This document shows, piece by piece, positions 8,273 through 16,892 of a stretch of DNA of 64,000 nucleotides (positions are counted from its first letter, which is position 1; the number at the start of each line of letters is the position of its first letter). Both the position numbers and the translations under genes were made by a program. The notes under the pieces are model-generated. The model saw only the letters and a program-made list of their open reading frames with translations, did not search any database and was not told the origin of the DNA. The DNA is taken from assembly GCA_937974245.1 (NCBI GenBank), contig CALJKV010000039.1:21147-85146 (forward strand). The letters are read 5' to 3'. This DNA comes from an uncultured Chloroflexota bacterium (GTDB lineage Bacteria > Chloroflexota > Anaerolineae > Aggregatilineales > Phototrophicaceae).

Positions 8273-9178
8273 ATGCTTAAGAAAATGCAGTTTGTGTTTC
8301 TCATCGTGGCCGTGCTGCTCATGGCCGTCACCGTCACCCAGGCGCAGGACGATGTCTTCCGCGTCGCCGCCGTCGCCCCCAGCGCCACCAACGACCTGGC
8401 CTTCAGCCAGAGCATGTACGATGCGCTGATGCTTATCCAGGGAGAAATGGGTGCGGACAAGTTCGAGTTTGTGTTCCAGGATGGGACATTTGTAGTGGAC
8501 GACGCGGCGGTTGCGCTGCGTGAGTGGGCGACTTCGGGCGAATACGACCTGATTATCGCACACGGTTCACAATACGGCACGATCATCGAAGAACTCGCAC
8601 CAGAATTCCCGGATGTTTCCTTCGCCTGGGGCACGGACGTGAATACCTTCGGGCTGGATAACGTTTTCGCCTACACCGCTGCGGCGGGCGAGGGTGGGTT
8701 TGTCAATGGTGCGCTGGCCGCTCTGATGACGAAGACCGGCAAGATCGGCGTGGTTGGCCCGATTGAAGTGGGTGATGCCAAGCTGTATGTGGATGGGTTC
8801 GTGGCCGGCGCTGCCGCCGCCAACCCGGATGTTGAAGTTTTCGTGACCTATATCCAGTCATTCAGCGATGTCCCGCTGGCGACGGAAGCCGCCAACACCC
8901 ACATCGCCAACGGCGCGGACATCCTGACCGGCTCGGCACAGATGGTGGTCGGCGCGATTGCGGTGGCACAGGAACAGGGCGCCCTGTGGTTCGGCACGCA
9001 GGCCAGCCAGGCGGAACTTTCCGCTGGCGCAGGCGTAATGTTCCAGGTGTACCGCTGGGACGTGGTGTTGCGTGACATTATGGCCTCTATCGCTGAAGGC
9101 AAGCTGGGCGGCGAAGCCTACACGCTGACACTGGCGAATGGCGGCCTGGTGATGGAACAGGGTGGTTACGGGAAGTAA
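8273..9178 (+). CDS. BMP-family (PnrA-like) ABC substrate-binding protein
   Basis: 301 aa. A signal peptide (hydrophobic FVFLIVAVLLMAVTVTQA) shows export, but there is no lipobox cysteine, unlike many PnrA lipoproteins. The mature part follows the type-I periplasmic fold with BMP hallmarks: SATNDLAFSQSMYDAL near the N-terminus, YDLIIAHGSQYG, FPDVSFAWG, and GFVNGALAALMTKTGKIG. Characterised BMP proteins bind purine nucleosides or related ligands. AAGGAG stands 7 bases before the ATG. The ligand is inferred only from family and from the molybdenum hydroxylase downstream. Confidence 0.88.
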   Translation: MLKKMQFVFLIVAVLLMAVTVTQAQDDVFRVAAVAPSATNDLAFSQSMYDALMLIQGEMGADKFEFVFQDGTFVVDDAAVALREWATSGEYDLIIAHGSQYGTIIEELAPEFPDVSFAWGTDVNTFGLDNVFAYTAAAGEGGFVNGALAALMTKTGKIGVVGPIEVGDAKLYVDGFVAGAAAANPDVEVFVTYIQSFSDVPLATEAANTHIANGADILTGSAQMVVGAIAVAQEQGALWFGTQASQAELSAGAGVMFQVYRWDVVLRDIMASIAEGKLGGEAYTLTLANGGLVMEQGGYGK

Positions 9179-9217
9179 TCGAATAGCCAGCCTTAGTTAA
9201 GATCGACTTGCCCTTTC

Positions 9218-9245
9218 GTAGGGTCGAGACATGCCTCGACCCTAC
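9218..9245. repeat. Perfect hairpin between binding protein and ATPase genes
   Basis: GTAGGGTCGAG / CTCGACCCTAC, an 11-bp perfect stem with a 6-base loop (ACATGC). There is no T-tract. It may stabilise or attenuate the transcript between the highly needed binding protein and the ATPase, or be a REP-like dispersed repeat. Confidence 0.6.
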
Positions 9246-9304
9246 ATCTCTCATTGGGCTGTGAGGTCAAATATACTCAACCGAATCTTTTTGGAACCTA
9301 TATT

Positions 9305-10858
9305 ATGAACGCAACCCAGTTCGCAGCACCACCCCGTATCCAACACCTGCACATGCAGGGCATCGTCAAACGCTTCCCCGGCGTGCTGGCGGTAGACAAT
9401 GTGGATTTCGAGGTCAAAGCCGGTGAAATCCACGCCCTGCTGGGGGAAAATGGCGCGGGCAAAAGTACCTTGATGAAGATCCTTTACGGCCTGTACCAGC
9501 AGGATGAAGGCCAGGTGCTGATTAACGGCCAGCCCACCGAAATTCGCTCCCCGTCGGATTCAATCCGGCAGGGCATCGGTATGATTCACCAGCACTTCAT
9601 GCTCGTGCCGTCGCTCACTGTCGCGGCCAATGTGGCGTTGGGGGTAAAGTCATCGCGGGGGTGGCGGCTCGACCTGGATGTGGTGTCGCGGCGATTAGAG
9701 GAACTCTCTTTACAGTACAACCTCAAGGTCAACCCGAATACGCCGGTGTGGCAGCTAGCGGTAGGTGAGCAGCAGCGCGTCGAAATCCTGCGGGCGCTGT
9801 ACAAAAACGCCGCCCTGCTCATCCTGGATGAACCAACGGCGGTCTTGACGCCGCAGGAAGTGGATGATCTGTTCCGCGTCCTCAATAAAATGACTAAGGA
9901 CGGCCACGCTCTGATTTTTATCTCCCACAAGCTGCATGAAGTCCTGGCGATCAGTGACCGGGTGACGGTCCTGCGCGACGGCAGACGGGTTGATACCATC
10001 CCCACAGAGGGCGCGACCAAACTCTCATTGGCGGAGATGATGGTAGGTCGCCCTGTCGTGCTCGAATATAAGAAGCTGCCGCTCCAGGCCGCGTCAGACC
10101 GCCTGGTATTACAGGACGTGAGCGCGCTGAGTGACCGGGGCGACGCGGGACTCAACGGGGTATCGCTCTCCGTGCGCGGCGGCGAAATTGTCGGGCTGGC
10201 GGGGGTCAGCGGCAACGGCCAGCGTGAACTGGCAGAAGTCATCGCCGGGCTGCGGCCCGCGACATCCGGCGGCATCCTGATTGGCGGCATAGAAACACGG
10301 GGCAAATCACCCTCGGTCATCAACCAGCTTGGCCTGGGCTATATCCCCGAAGAGCGCATGATAGACGGCGCGGTGAAAGAATTCACCGTCTCGGAAAATT
10401 TCATTTTGCAGGATCATGGGCGGCAGCCGTATGTGCGCGGCGGCATTTTTATGAAGTTCCGCACTATTGAAAACGCCTGCAGGGAAGCCATTAAGCAGTA
10501 TGAGATCAAAACTCCGGGGACGGATACACCGCTCAAGAGTCTCTCCGGCGGCAATATTCAGAAACTCATCCTGGCACGGGAGCTTTCCCGCAATCCGAAG
10601 GTGCTGGTGGCCGCGCAGCCGACTCGCGGTGTGGATATCGGCGCGACTGAGTACATACACCAGCGACTGCTGGCCGAACGTGACCAGGGGATGGCGATTC
10701 TGCTCATCTCCGAGGACCTGGATGAAATCATGGCATTGTCCGACCGGGTGGCGGTTATGTACGAGGGGCGCATCGTGGGCGTGGTGGACCGGGACGCCGT
10801 TACCGTCCGGCAGATCGGCGCGATGATGGCCGGTTCGTCGTTGGAGATGGTAGAATAG
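9305..10858 (+). CDS. BMP-type ABC transporter ATPase (two nucleotide-binding domains)
   Basis: 517 aa from the chosen ATG; an in-frame upstream start would add 17 residues without family support. It has tandem ATPase domains as in YufO/RbsA-type importers. Domain 1 has a Walker A (GENGAGKST), signature-region LAVGEQQRVEI and Walker B LLILDEPTAVL. Domain 2 has a degenerate Walker A (GVSGNGQRE), a full signature LSGGNIQKLILAREL and VAAQPTRGVD. The asymmetry (one degenerate P-loop) is normal for this family. It powers uptake through the two permeases. It is the last gene of the importer operon. Confidence 0.9.
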   Translation: MNATQFAAPPRIQHLHMQGIVKRFPGVLAVDNVDFEVKAGEIHALLGENGAGKSTLMKILYGLYQQDEGQVLINGQPTEIRSPSDSIRQGIGMIHQHFMLVPSLTVAANVALGVKSSRGWRLDLDVVSRRLEELSLQYNLKVNPNTPVWQLAVGEQQRVEILRALYKNAALLILDEPTAVLTPQEVDDLFRVLNKMTKDGHALIFISHKLHEVLAISDRVTVLRDGRRVDTIPTEGATKLSLAEMMVGRPVVLEYKKLPLQAASDRLVLQDVSALSDRGDAGLNGVSLSVRGGEIVGLAGVSGNGQRELAEVIAGLRPATSGGILIGGIETRGKSPSVINQLGLGYIPEERMIDGAVKEFTVSENFILQDHGRQPYVRGGIFMKFRTIENACREAIKQYEIKTPGTDTPLKSLSGGNIQKLILARELSRNPKVLVAAQPTRGVDIGATEYIHQRLLAERDQGMAILLISEDLDEIMALSDRVAVMYEGRIVGVVDRDAVTVRQIGAMMAGSSLEMVE

Positions 10859-10860
10859 GG

Positions 10861-10889
10861 GATAGTTATCAGTTTTCGGTGGTCAGTCG
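10861..10889 (+). repeat. Left arm of inverted repeat flanking the four-helix-bundle gene
   Basis: GTTATCAGTTTTC followed by GGTGGTCAG. The right arm (11261-11290) carries the complementary CAGTTNTCAGT-type units in opposite orientation. The two arms bracket one small gene, as in a short mobile or dispersed repeat unit. Identity between arms is partial. Confidence 0.5.
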
Positions 10890-10904
10890 CCAGCAGGTGG
10901 GAGT

Positions 10905-11271
10905 ATGAGGTGTCCAGGATTTCAGGAAACTGGTTGTTTGGGAGAAAGCGCATCAACTCACGCTCAGTACCTATAAGGCAACCGTAACATTTCCCAAAGA
11001 AGAAATATGCGGTTTGACTAACCAACTGCGACGATCAGCAGCCTCTATTCCCGCCAATATTGCAGAAGGGTGTGGTCGTAACAGCCCCGGGGATTTTCGA
11101 CGTTTCCTGGAAATCGCGATGGGCTCGGCAAGCGAGACAGAATATCATTTACTGCTGGCTCACGATCTGAAATATCTGAATACAGATGATTACCAGGCAC
11201 TGTCCACAACCGTCATAGAGATCAAGCGTATGTTGGCCGCACTCATCAAAAAACTGAGAACCGATAACTGA
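10905..11271 (+). pseudogene. Four-helix-bundle (23S rRNA intervening-sequence type) protein, start damaged by frameshift
   Basis: The frame open from 10909 encodes a complete four-helix-bundle/S23-family protein: DFRKLVVWEKAHQLTL, FPKEEICGLTNQLRRSA, then SIPANIAEGCGR and a C-terminal helix ending LRTDN. No ATG, GTG or TTG in this frame lies before residue about 36; a TGA at 10906-10908 closes it. The natural ATG (10905, followed by AGG) is one base out of frame. Family members usually begin M..QDFRKL, so one extra base near 10911 explains the structure. The options are an inactivated gene, a sequencing error, or a shortened protein starting at TTG 11014. These small proteins are often found in dispersed repeat units; function is unknown. 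It interrupts the space between the importer and the hydroxylase operon. Confidence 0.7.
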
Positions 11272-11290
11272 ATACTGACAACTGAAAACC
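11259..11290 (-). repeat. Right arm of inverted repeat flanking the four-helix-bundle gene
   Basis: The sequence CCGATAACTG, AATACTGACAACTG, AAAACC reads in the opposite sense as repeated CAGTT-type units like those of the left arm. The gene's stop codon (TGA 11269-11271) lies inside the repeat, so gene and repeat appear to form one unit. Confidence 0.5.
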
Positions 11291-11395
11291 ACATACCACA
11301 GGTCGTCACCTCCTGGTGGCGGCGCTGGGAGACACTCCCATCGAAAAGTGCCGGTGGTCTACCTGATGAAGAGAGTTGCGAGGTCAGACCATATC

Positions 11396-12301
11396 ATGAA
11401 ACTGTGGCATCATTATCACACCCCGTCTTCAATTGATGAGGCGCTTGCCCTGCTCGACCACTACGGCGGCCAGGCACGGGTGATCGCCGGGGGGACGGAT
11501 CTGCTGGTGGACTTACGCGCCGAAGAGGGCGAACCCTTCCAGGCGCTGGTGGATATCACCGCCATCCCCGAGCTTACCACCATTGAAACCCGGAACAACC
11601 AGATTATCATCGGCGCCGGCGTCACCCACAACCAGATAGTGCGTTCCCCCCTGCTGGCAGCGAATGCCACCTGCCTGGTGGAAAGCTGCGGCGTTGTCGG
11701 CGGGCCGCAGGTGCGGAACGTGGGGACACTTGGCGGCAACGTGGCGCACGCCCTCCCGGCAGGCGACGGCACGACCTCGCTGGTCGCGCTGGATGCTGAG
11801 GCCGAAATAATCCTCAATGGGGAACGGCGCTGGGTGCCTATCCTCAAAATGTACCAGGGGCCAGGCCAATCTTTGATCGATTCGACTCACGATTTATTGC
11901 TGCGGTTTCGTTTCGCGCCCTCCGGAAAGGGGGAAGCCACGGCCTTCAAGCGCATTATGCGTCCCCAGGGAGTCGCCCTGCCGATCTTAGGGTGTGCGGT
12001 GTGGCTGCGTGTGGACGGTGACACCATCACGGAATCGCGGGTGTGTATCGCACCCGCCGGGCCAACTCCTATGCGGGTGAACGAAGTCGAAGCGTTCCTC
12101 AACGGCCAGCCCGCCAGCGAACGGACTATTCACCAGACCGCCGAACTCGGCCAGAAGGCGCTGCACCCGCGCACCAGCAAGTATCGGGCGACAGCCGACT
12201 ACCGGCGCGAGATGATCGGTGTACTGCTGCGGCGGACATTGACTTTGGCCGTACAGCGGGCACAGACCGGGGCGGCAGTTCCCGAAGGCGTAGGGATGTA
12301 A
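11396..12301 (+). CDS. Molybdenum hydroxylase FAD-binding subunit (xanthine dehydrogenase/CoxM family)
   Basis: 301 aa. The start was chosen at the ATG giving MKLWHHYHTPSSIDEALALL, the standard beginning of this family; an upstream in-frame start would add 16 unsupported residues. FAD-binding motifs are VIAGGTDLLVDLR near residue 30 and the pyrophosphate loop NVGTLGGNVAHALPAGDG near 105-125. The C-terminal third is the CO-dehydrogenase flavoprotein C-terminal domain. This subunit passes electrons from the Fe-S centres to NAD or another acceptor. It lies 12 bases upstream of the fused Fe-S/molybdopterin subunit, so the two form an operon. Confidence 0.88.
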   Translation: MKLWHHYHTPSSIDEALALLDHYGGQARVIAGGTDLLVDLRAEEGEPFQALVDITAIPELTTIETRNNQIIIGAGVTHNQIVRSPLLAANATCLVESCGVVGGPQVRNVGTLGGNVAHALPAGDGTTSLVALDAEAEIILNGERRWVPILKMYQGPGQSLIDSTHDLLLRFRFAPSGKGEATAFKRIMRPQGVALPILGCAVWLRVDGDTITESRVCIAPAGPTPMRVNEVEAFLNGQPASERTIHQTAELGQKALHPRTSKYRATADYRREMIGVLLRRTLTLAVQRAQTGAAVPEGVGM

Positions 12302-12313
12302 TGTGAGAGGGAG

Positions 12314-15130
12314 ATGATGATGGCGACAATCAATGTAACCGTGAATGGACAGCAAATCGAACGGGAAGTAGACGAATCGCGCACACTGGCGCAGTTTTTA
12401 CGGAATGACCTGGGACTGACAGGCACAAAAATCGGCTGCGAGGAGGCCGAGTGTGGCATCTGCACGGTGCTGGTAGACGGCGTGCCGGTGGATTCGTGCG
12501 TATACCCGGTGTTGAAGGCCCAGGGCAAAAGCATCAAGTCGGTAGAAGGGTTGGCCGAGGGCGAAACGCTTCACCCGATCCAGTCGGGCTTTATCGAGCA
12601 TGGCGCGGTGCAGTGCGGCTACTGCACACCAGGGCTGATGATGACGGCGACGGCCTTACTGAACGAAAACCCTGACCCCAGCGAGCAAGACATCAAAGTG
12701 GCGCTCAAGGATACCTACTGCCGCTGCACCGGCTATGCCAGTGTCATCCGGGCGATCCAGTCCGCCGGGCGCGAACTACGCGGGGAAACACCACTCCCGG
12801 TCAACGACCCGGCAGTCTCTGAGCCAATGCACGTCATCAGCCGTTCCGTGCCGCCGCAGGAAGTCCGCGCCAAAGTCACCGGCCAGGCGAAATATACCGA
12901 CGACATCACTTTCCCCGGCATGCTCTACGCCCGCACGTTACGCTCCCGTTATCCCCATGCGAAAATCCTGAGCATCAGCACTGAAAAAGCGAAGGCGCTT
13001 CCGGGTGTACAGGCCGTCCTCACTCATGCCAATGTGCCGGGTGAAAACCTGCACGGCCTGGTTTACCGCGATTGGCCGGTGCTGTGTGATACCGTCGTGC
13101 GCTACATGGGCGACGCGGTAGCTATCGTTGCCGCCGATACGGAAGACCTCGCCGCCGAGGCGCTCAAGCTGATTGAGGTCGAGTACGAGCCGCTGCCGGT
13201 TGTGGCCGATCCGCAGTATGCCCACACTGCCGAAGCGCCGGTACTGCATCCTGAACATCCCACCGGCAACCTGCTCAAGCACATCAAGGTGCGGCATGGG
13301 GATATTGAGGCCGGGTTCGCTCAGGCCGACGTGATTATCGAGCGCGAGTACCACACCCCGACGACGGAACACGCCTTCCTGGAGCCGGAATGCGCTATCG
13401 GCGTTCCGGCGGGGTATCCCGACCACGACAAACTGACGGTGTACGTTGGTTCGCAGATTCCCTACCAGGATCGCAACCAGCTTGGGTTGGCGCTGGGTGT
13501 GCCGGAAGAATCGGTGCGGGTAATCGGCACATTGATTGGCGGCGGATTCGGCGGTAAAGAGGACATCGCCGGGCAGATTCACGTGGCGATGCTGGCGAAC
13601 GCGACAGGCCGACCGGTCAAGATGCTCTACACACGCCAGGAGTCGCTCGTCTTCCACCCCAAGCGCCACGCCACCACTATCCGCATGAAAACCGGCGCGA
13701 CCCGTGACGGCAAGTTGATCGCGGTGCAGGCTGAACTCTACGGCGATGCCGGGGCGTACGCTTCGCTTTCCGATAAGGTGCTGACACGGGCGACCACCCA
13801 CGCCACCGGCCCGTATGCCGTGCCAAATGCGAAAATTGACTGCTTCGCCATGTACACCAACAATGTGCCGTCCGGCGCGTTCCGGGGTTTTGGCGTCACC
13901 CAGTCGGCATTCGCCGTCGAACAGAATATGGACCTGCTGGCGGCGGAACTGGGCATTGACCCGGTGCAGTTCCGCCTCATCAACGCGCAGAAAGTCGGCG
14001 TAACCACAGCTACCGGACAGCTTCTGCGTGAATCGGTGGGGCTTATCGAAACCATTGAGGACGCCTGGAAGGACATGCAGGCACACCACAACGGTGATGG
14101 TTTCCGCTGGGCGTGGCGCGACGGTCACAAGGCCTACGGCTGGGGCATCGCCTGCGCCTACAAAAACACCGGTTTGGGGGGCGGCGCGCCGGATAAATCC
14201 GAGGCGGAAATTGAGGCATTCGAGGATGGCACGATTGAAGTCCGTACTGCCGCCGCTGATATGGGGCAGGGGTTGGCACATGTCGTCGCCCAGTGCGCCG
14301 CCGAGGAACTCAACCTCCCCTATGAAAAGGTGCGTGTGCTGTTGTGCGATACCGACCTGACGCCCAATGGTGGGCCGACCACCGCCTCGCGCCAGACGTT
14401 CGTCACTGGCAACGCGGCTCGGCTGGCAGCGGTAGCATTGCGCGACGCCCTCACCCAGTCGGCGGCGGAGATGATGGATGTGCCGCCGCAGACAATCCGC
14501 TATGAAGAAGGGCTGCTGCGCTCGAACGGCCACCAGGTCGAAATGGGCAAACTCGTACACTGGATGAAGTCGCACGGCCTGACTTCACGGGTACGGCACG
14601 AGTATTATGCGCCGAAAACACAGCCGCTGGGCAGTGGCGGCGATATGCACTTCGCCTTCAGCTATGCCACGCAGTCGGCGCTGGTCGAAGTGGACATGGA
14701 AACCGGCGAGGTGCATGTGCTGAAGATCGTTTCCAGCACCGATATTGGCCGGGCGATTAACCCGCTCATGCTACAAGGACAGATCGAAGGCGGTATCGTC
14801 ATGGCGCTCGGTCACTGCCTGACTGAAGCCTATATTATTGAGGATGGCGTTCCCTGGTCGCGCCTGCTGGCCCGTTACAAGATGCCCAGCATCAAGCACG
14901 CCCCGGAGATTATCTCGCATCTGGTCGAACACCGCTCCGAGGCCGGGCCGTATGGGGCGAAGGGCGTGGGCGAAATCCCCAGTATCAACACGACTCCGGC
15001 CATCTGCAACGCCATCACTAACGCCACTGGAGTCCGCATCTATGCCACGCCGGTTGACCAGGACGCGCTGCTGCTGGCGATGAAAAACGGCCAGACCGAA
15101 CTGCACACCGCCTGGCAGCATGTTCGGTAG
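12314..15130 (+). CDS. Molybdenum hydroxylase: fused [2Fe-2S] and molybdopterin-binding subunit (xanthine dehydrogenase/aldehyde oxidoreductase family)
   Basis: 938 aa. Three consecutive ATGs open the gene; GAGGGAG just upstream best fits the third (12320). Residues 1-160 are the two [2Fe-2S] domains: C42, C47, C50 and C62 (plant ferredoxin type), then C101, C104, C136 and C138 (CGYC ... CRC). From about residue 175 the molybdopterin domain follows: VTGQAKYTDD, the GGGFGGKED loop, GAFRGFG, ADMGQGLAHV, and the active-site glutamate in GAKGVGE near the C-terminus. Small and large subunits are usually separate in bacterial XDH/CO dehydrogenase; this fusion resembles Desulfovibrio-type aldehyde oxidoreductase, but here a FAD subunit gene is adjacent. 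Substrate cannot be fixed by eye. The upstream BMP importer favours a purine; an aldehyde or other N-heterocycle is possible. Confidence 0.88.
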   Translation: MMMATINVTVNGQQIEREVDESRTLAQFLRNDLGLTGTKIGCEEAECGICTVLVDGVPVDSCVYPVLKAQGKSIKSVEGLAEGETLHPIQSGFIEHGAVQCGYCTPGLMMTATALLNENPDPSEQDIKVALKDTYCRCTGYASVIRAIQSAGRELRGETPLPVNDPAVSEPMHVISRSVPPQEVRAKVTGQAKYTDDITFPGMLYARTLRSRYPHAKILSISTEKAKALPGVQAVLTHANVPGENLHGLVYRDWPVLCDTVVRYMGDAVAIVAADTEDLAAEALKLIEVEYEPLPVVADPQYAHTAEAPVLHPEHPTGNLLKHIKVRHGDIEAGFAQADVIIEREYHTPTTEHAFLEPECAIGVPAGYPDHDKLTVYVGSQIPYQDRNQLGLALGVPEESVRVIGTLIGGGFGGKEDIAGQIHVAMLANATGRPVKMLYTRQESLVFHPKRHATTIRMKTGATRDGKLIAVQAELYGDAGAYASLSDKVLTRATTHATGPYAVPNAKIDCFAMYTNNVPSGAFRGFGVTQSAFAVEQNMDLLAAELGIDPVQFRLINAQKVGVTTATGQLLRESVGLIETIEDAWKDMQAHHNGDGFRWAWRDGHKAYGWGIACAYKNTGLGGGAPDKSEAEIEAFEDGTIEVRTAAADMGQGLAHVVAQCAAEELNLPYEKVRVLLCDTDLTPNGGPTTASRQTFVTGNAARLAAVALRDALTQSAAEMMDVPPQTIRYEEGLLRSNGHQVEMGKLVHWMKSHGLTSRVRHEYYAPKTQPLGSGGDMHFAFSYATQSALVEVDMETGEVHVLKIVSSTDIGRAINPLMLQGQIEGGIVMALGHCLTEAYIIEDGVPWSRLLARYKMPSIKHAPEIISHLVEHRSEAGPYGAKGVGEIPSINTTPAICNAITNATGVRIYATPVDQDALLLAMKNGQTELHTAWQHVR

Positions 15131-15190
15131 CTACAACTTCACTTGAAGGGGTGGTAGCCACGCTGTGGCAGATCCCTTGAAAAGCTGAAT

Positions 15191-15219
15191 GCAGGGACGC
15201 CCAGAAGGGCGTCCACTGC
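15191..15219. terminator. Hairpin between convergent hydroxylase and MFS genes
   Basis: GGACGCCC-AGAA-GGGCGTCC is a perfect 8-bp stem with a 4-base loop, extended by GCAG/CTGC past one bulged A. It lies 60 bases after the hydroxylase stop and 105 bases from the convergent MFS stop. It is a likely terminator for one or both. The remaining 200 bp here show nothing else I can support. Confidence 0.55.
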
Positions 15220-15324
15220 TTGGTACGGTATCAAGGTCTGAGGGTTGGTTTCAATCGAAAATCGCTGGTTGCTGGAATATGTGTTCAATACGGTGATTGT
15301 TATGTAGTCGAATTCCATCCCCAC

Positions 15325-16695
15325 TCATACCACAGCGGCGGCCTCGGCAGGTGTGCCGCTCACGGTGTCTGGGGCACCCGCTCCCGCAACGGCAGGTGTG
15401 TAGTCCGGCATGTCGGTTTCAATGCGGCGGATAGACGGCACGGCATACACAGCCAGTGTGATGATGACCGTCAGCACCCCGCCAATCACCATAATCAGCC
15501 CCATTCCTGCCCCCGCGCTTTGCCCCACCAGCGGCGCAACGGCCTCCCAACCCGGTTGCCTGACTGCCGGCTCAAATACCTGGTCGGCCAGCGGCCCCAC
15601 CAGCAGGAATGACAGCGGCATGAGCAGCATGGCAAGCTGCCCGGTCACTGCGAAGACCCGCCCCTGAATATCGGGGGCGACTTTCGCCTGGAGCAGTGAG
15701 AGGAACAGTGCGTTGATGATCGAAACCGGCAGCAGCAGCAGAAAGAGGAACACCCCCAGCACGACAACATGCTGACTCATCCCCAGCGCGACCAGGGAGA
15801 CTCCGAGAGCGATGATGCCCGGCATAATGATATGGATCCGTACCCGCTTTTTGCCGCCGATGACACCCAGCAGCAAACCGCCGGCAATCGCGCCCAGGTT
15901 CATCAGGCTGAGCAGCACACCTAATGCCGCTTCGCTGCCGGTACGCGCCAGCAAGTAAGGCGTCATCAGCGCCCCCGAACCGCCCACCAGGAAATTGAGC
16001 AGGGAGACATGCAGCAGCAGCCCCAGCAGTGGACGCCGCGCCCACAGATAGCGCACCCCGCCTAACGACTCTTTCCACACGGAGCCAGAGAATGCCGCGC
16101 CTTCTGCTGTCTGTTCCGGGCGGGGAATGGTGACGCGCAGCACGACCACCATCGCCACCACGAATGTGACCATATCAACCGCGATGGCGCCGGTTACACC
16201 CACCAGACTGTAGACCACCCCGGCAGTCGCAGGGGCGATAATCCCGGCAATCGGGCCAGATAACTGCTGGATGGCGTTGGCGCGGTCACGTTCCGAATCG
16301 GGGACAAGCATCGTCACCGAGGATGCAAAGGCCGGCCCCTGGAATACGCCAAAAATCGCCTGGATGAAGGTCACCCCGTACAGGTGCCACAGTTGGAAAT
16401 CGCCGGACAGGAAGCTGAACAGGAGCAGCACTGTACCTGCCGCCTGCCCTGCATCCGAAAGCGCCATCACGTAGCGGCGATCATAGCGGTCTGCCAGCAC
16501 GCCGGATACCCCGGAGGCCAGCACCTGCGGCAGAATGGCGAAAAACGATACGAGTGCCAGCGGTGTCGCATCCCCCGTCTGATTGAAAACGTAAATACCA
16601 ATCGCCAGCCCGCTGATCCGGCTGCCAATCAATGAAAACACCTGGGTTAAAATCAAAGTATAAAACGTGCGCATACTGTGTTTGGGCTGGTTCAT
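15325..16695 (-). CDS. MFS transporter (enterobactin-exporter-like, MFS_3)
   Basis: 456 aa with about twelve hydrophobic segments. The loop between TM2 and TM3 carries the MFS motif GVLADRYDRRYVM. The N-terminus (MRTFYTLILTQVFSLIGSRISGLAIGIYVFNQTGDATPLALV) is typical of the MFS_3/EntS-like drug and siderophore exporter group. The C-terminus is a soluble tail rich in Ala and Pro. The substrate is unknown. A perfect inverted repeat 48 bp upstream of its start is a candidate operator, and no regulator gene is adjacent. Confidence 0.85.
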   Translation of the reverse strand: MNQPKHSMRTFYTLILTQVFSLIGSRISGLAIGIYVFNQTGDATPLALVSFFAILPQVLASGVSGVLADRYDRRYVMALSDAGQAAGTVLLLFSFLSGDFQLWHLYGVTFIQAIFGVFQGPAFASSVTMLVPDSERDRANAIQQLSGPIAGIIAPATAGVVYSLVGVTGAIAVDMVTFVVAMVVVLRVTIPRPEQTAEGAAFSGSVWKESLGGVRYLWARRPLLGLLLHVSLLNFLVGGSGALMTPYLLARTGSEAALGVLLSLMNLGAIAGGLLLGVIGGKKRVRIHIIMPGIIALGVSLVALGMSQHVVVLGVFLFLLLLPVSIINALFLSLLQAKVAPDIQGRVFAVTGQLAMLLMPLSFLLVGPLADQVFEPAVRQPGWEAVAPLVGQSAGAGMGLIMVIGGVLTVIITLAVYAVPSIRRIETDMPDYTPAVAGAGAPDTVSGTPAEAAAVV

Positions 16696-16742
16696 GCAGC
16701 TCTCCCCCTAGAACCTCTTTTAGTACCCTATATACGCTCAAC

Positions 16743-16762
16743 TGATTGAAAAGTTTCAATCA
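16743..16762. promoter_or_regulatory. Perfect inverted repeat in a divergent promoter region, candidate operator
   Basis: TGATTGAAA-AG-TTTCAATCA, 9-bp arms with a 2-base centre, in an AT-rich stretch between the MFS gene (minus) and the M16C peptidase (plus). It lies 48 bp upstream of the MFS start. Form and position fit a dimeric repressor site (MarR/ArsR/TetR type). It could also be a short hairpin. Confidence 0.45.
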
Positions 16763-16892
16763 TTTAAAAAAATTACACTGTCTGTGGTCATTTTGGTGAT
16801 GCTGGGCAGAACAGTGGCGGTAACCACCGGTGCGCGATGCGGTGTTTTAGTGTAAAGTGGATGGGTAAACAAGAGGATTTGGAAGCGAGGCC

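Noticed and set aside
7706..8563. 285-codon minus-strand ORF antisense to permease 2 and the binding protein
   Set aside because: His/Arg/Gln-rich shadow translation spanning two well-supported plus-strand genes and their ribosome-binding site.
12938..14575. 545-codon minus-strand ORF antisense to the molybdenum hydroxylase
   Set aside because: It lies fully inside a strongly conserved coding gene on the other strand, its translation is arginine/histidine-rich without domains, and it has no start signals. It is a high-GC shadow.
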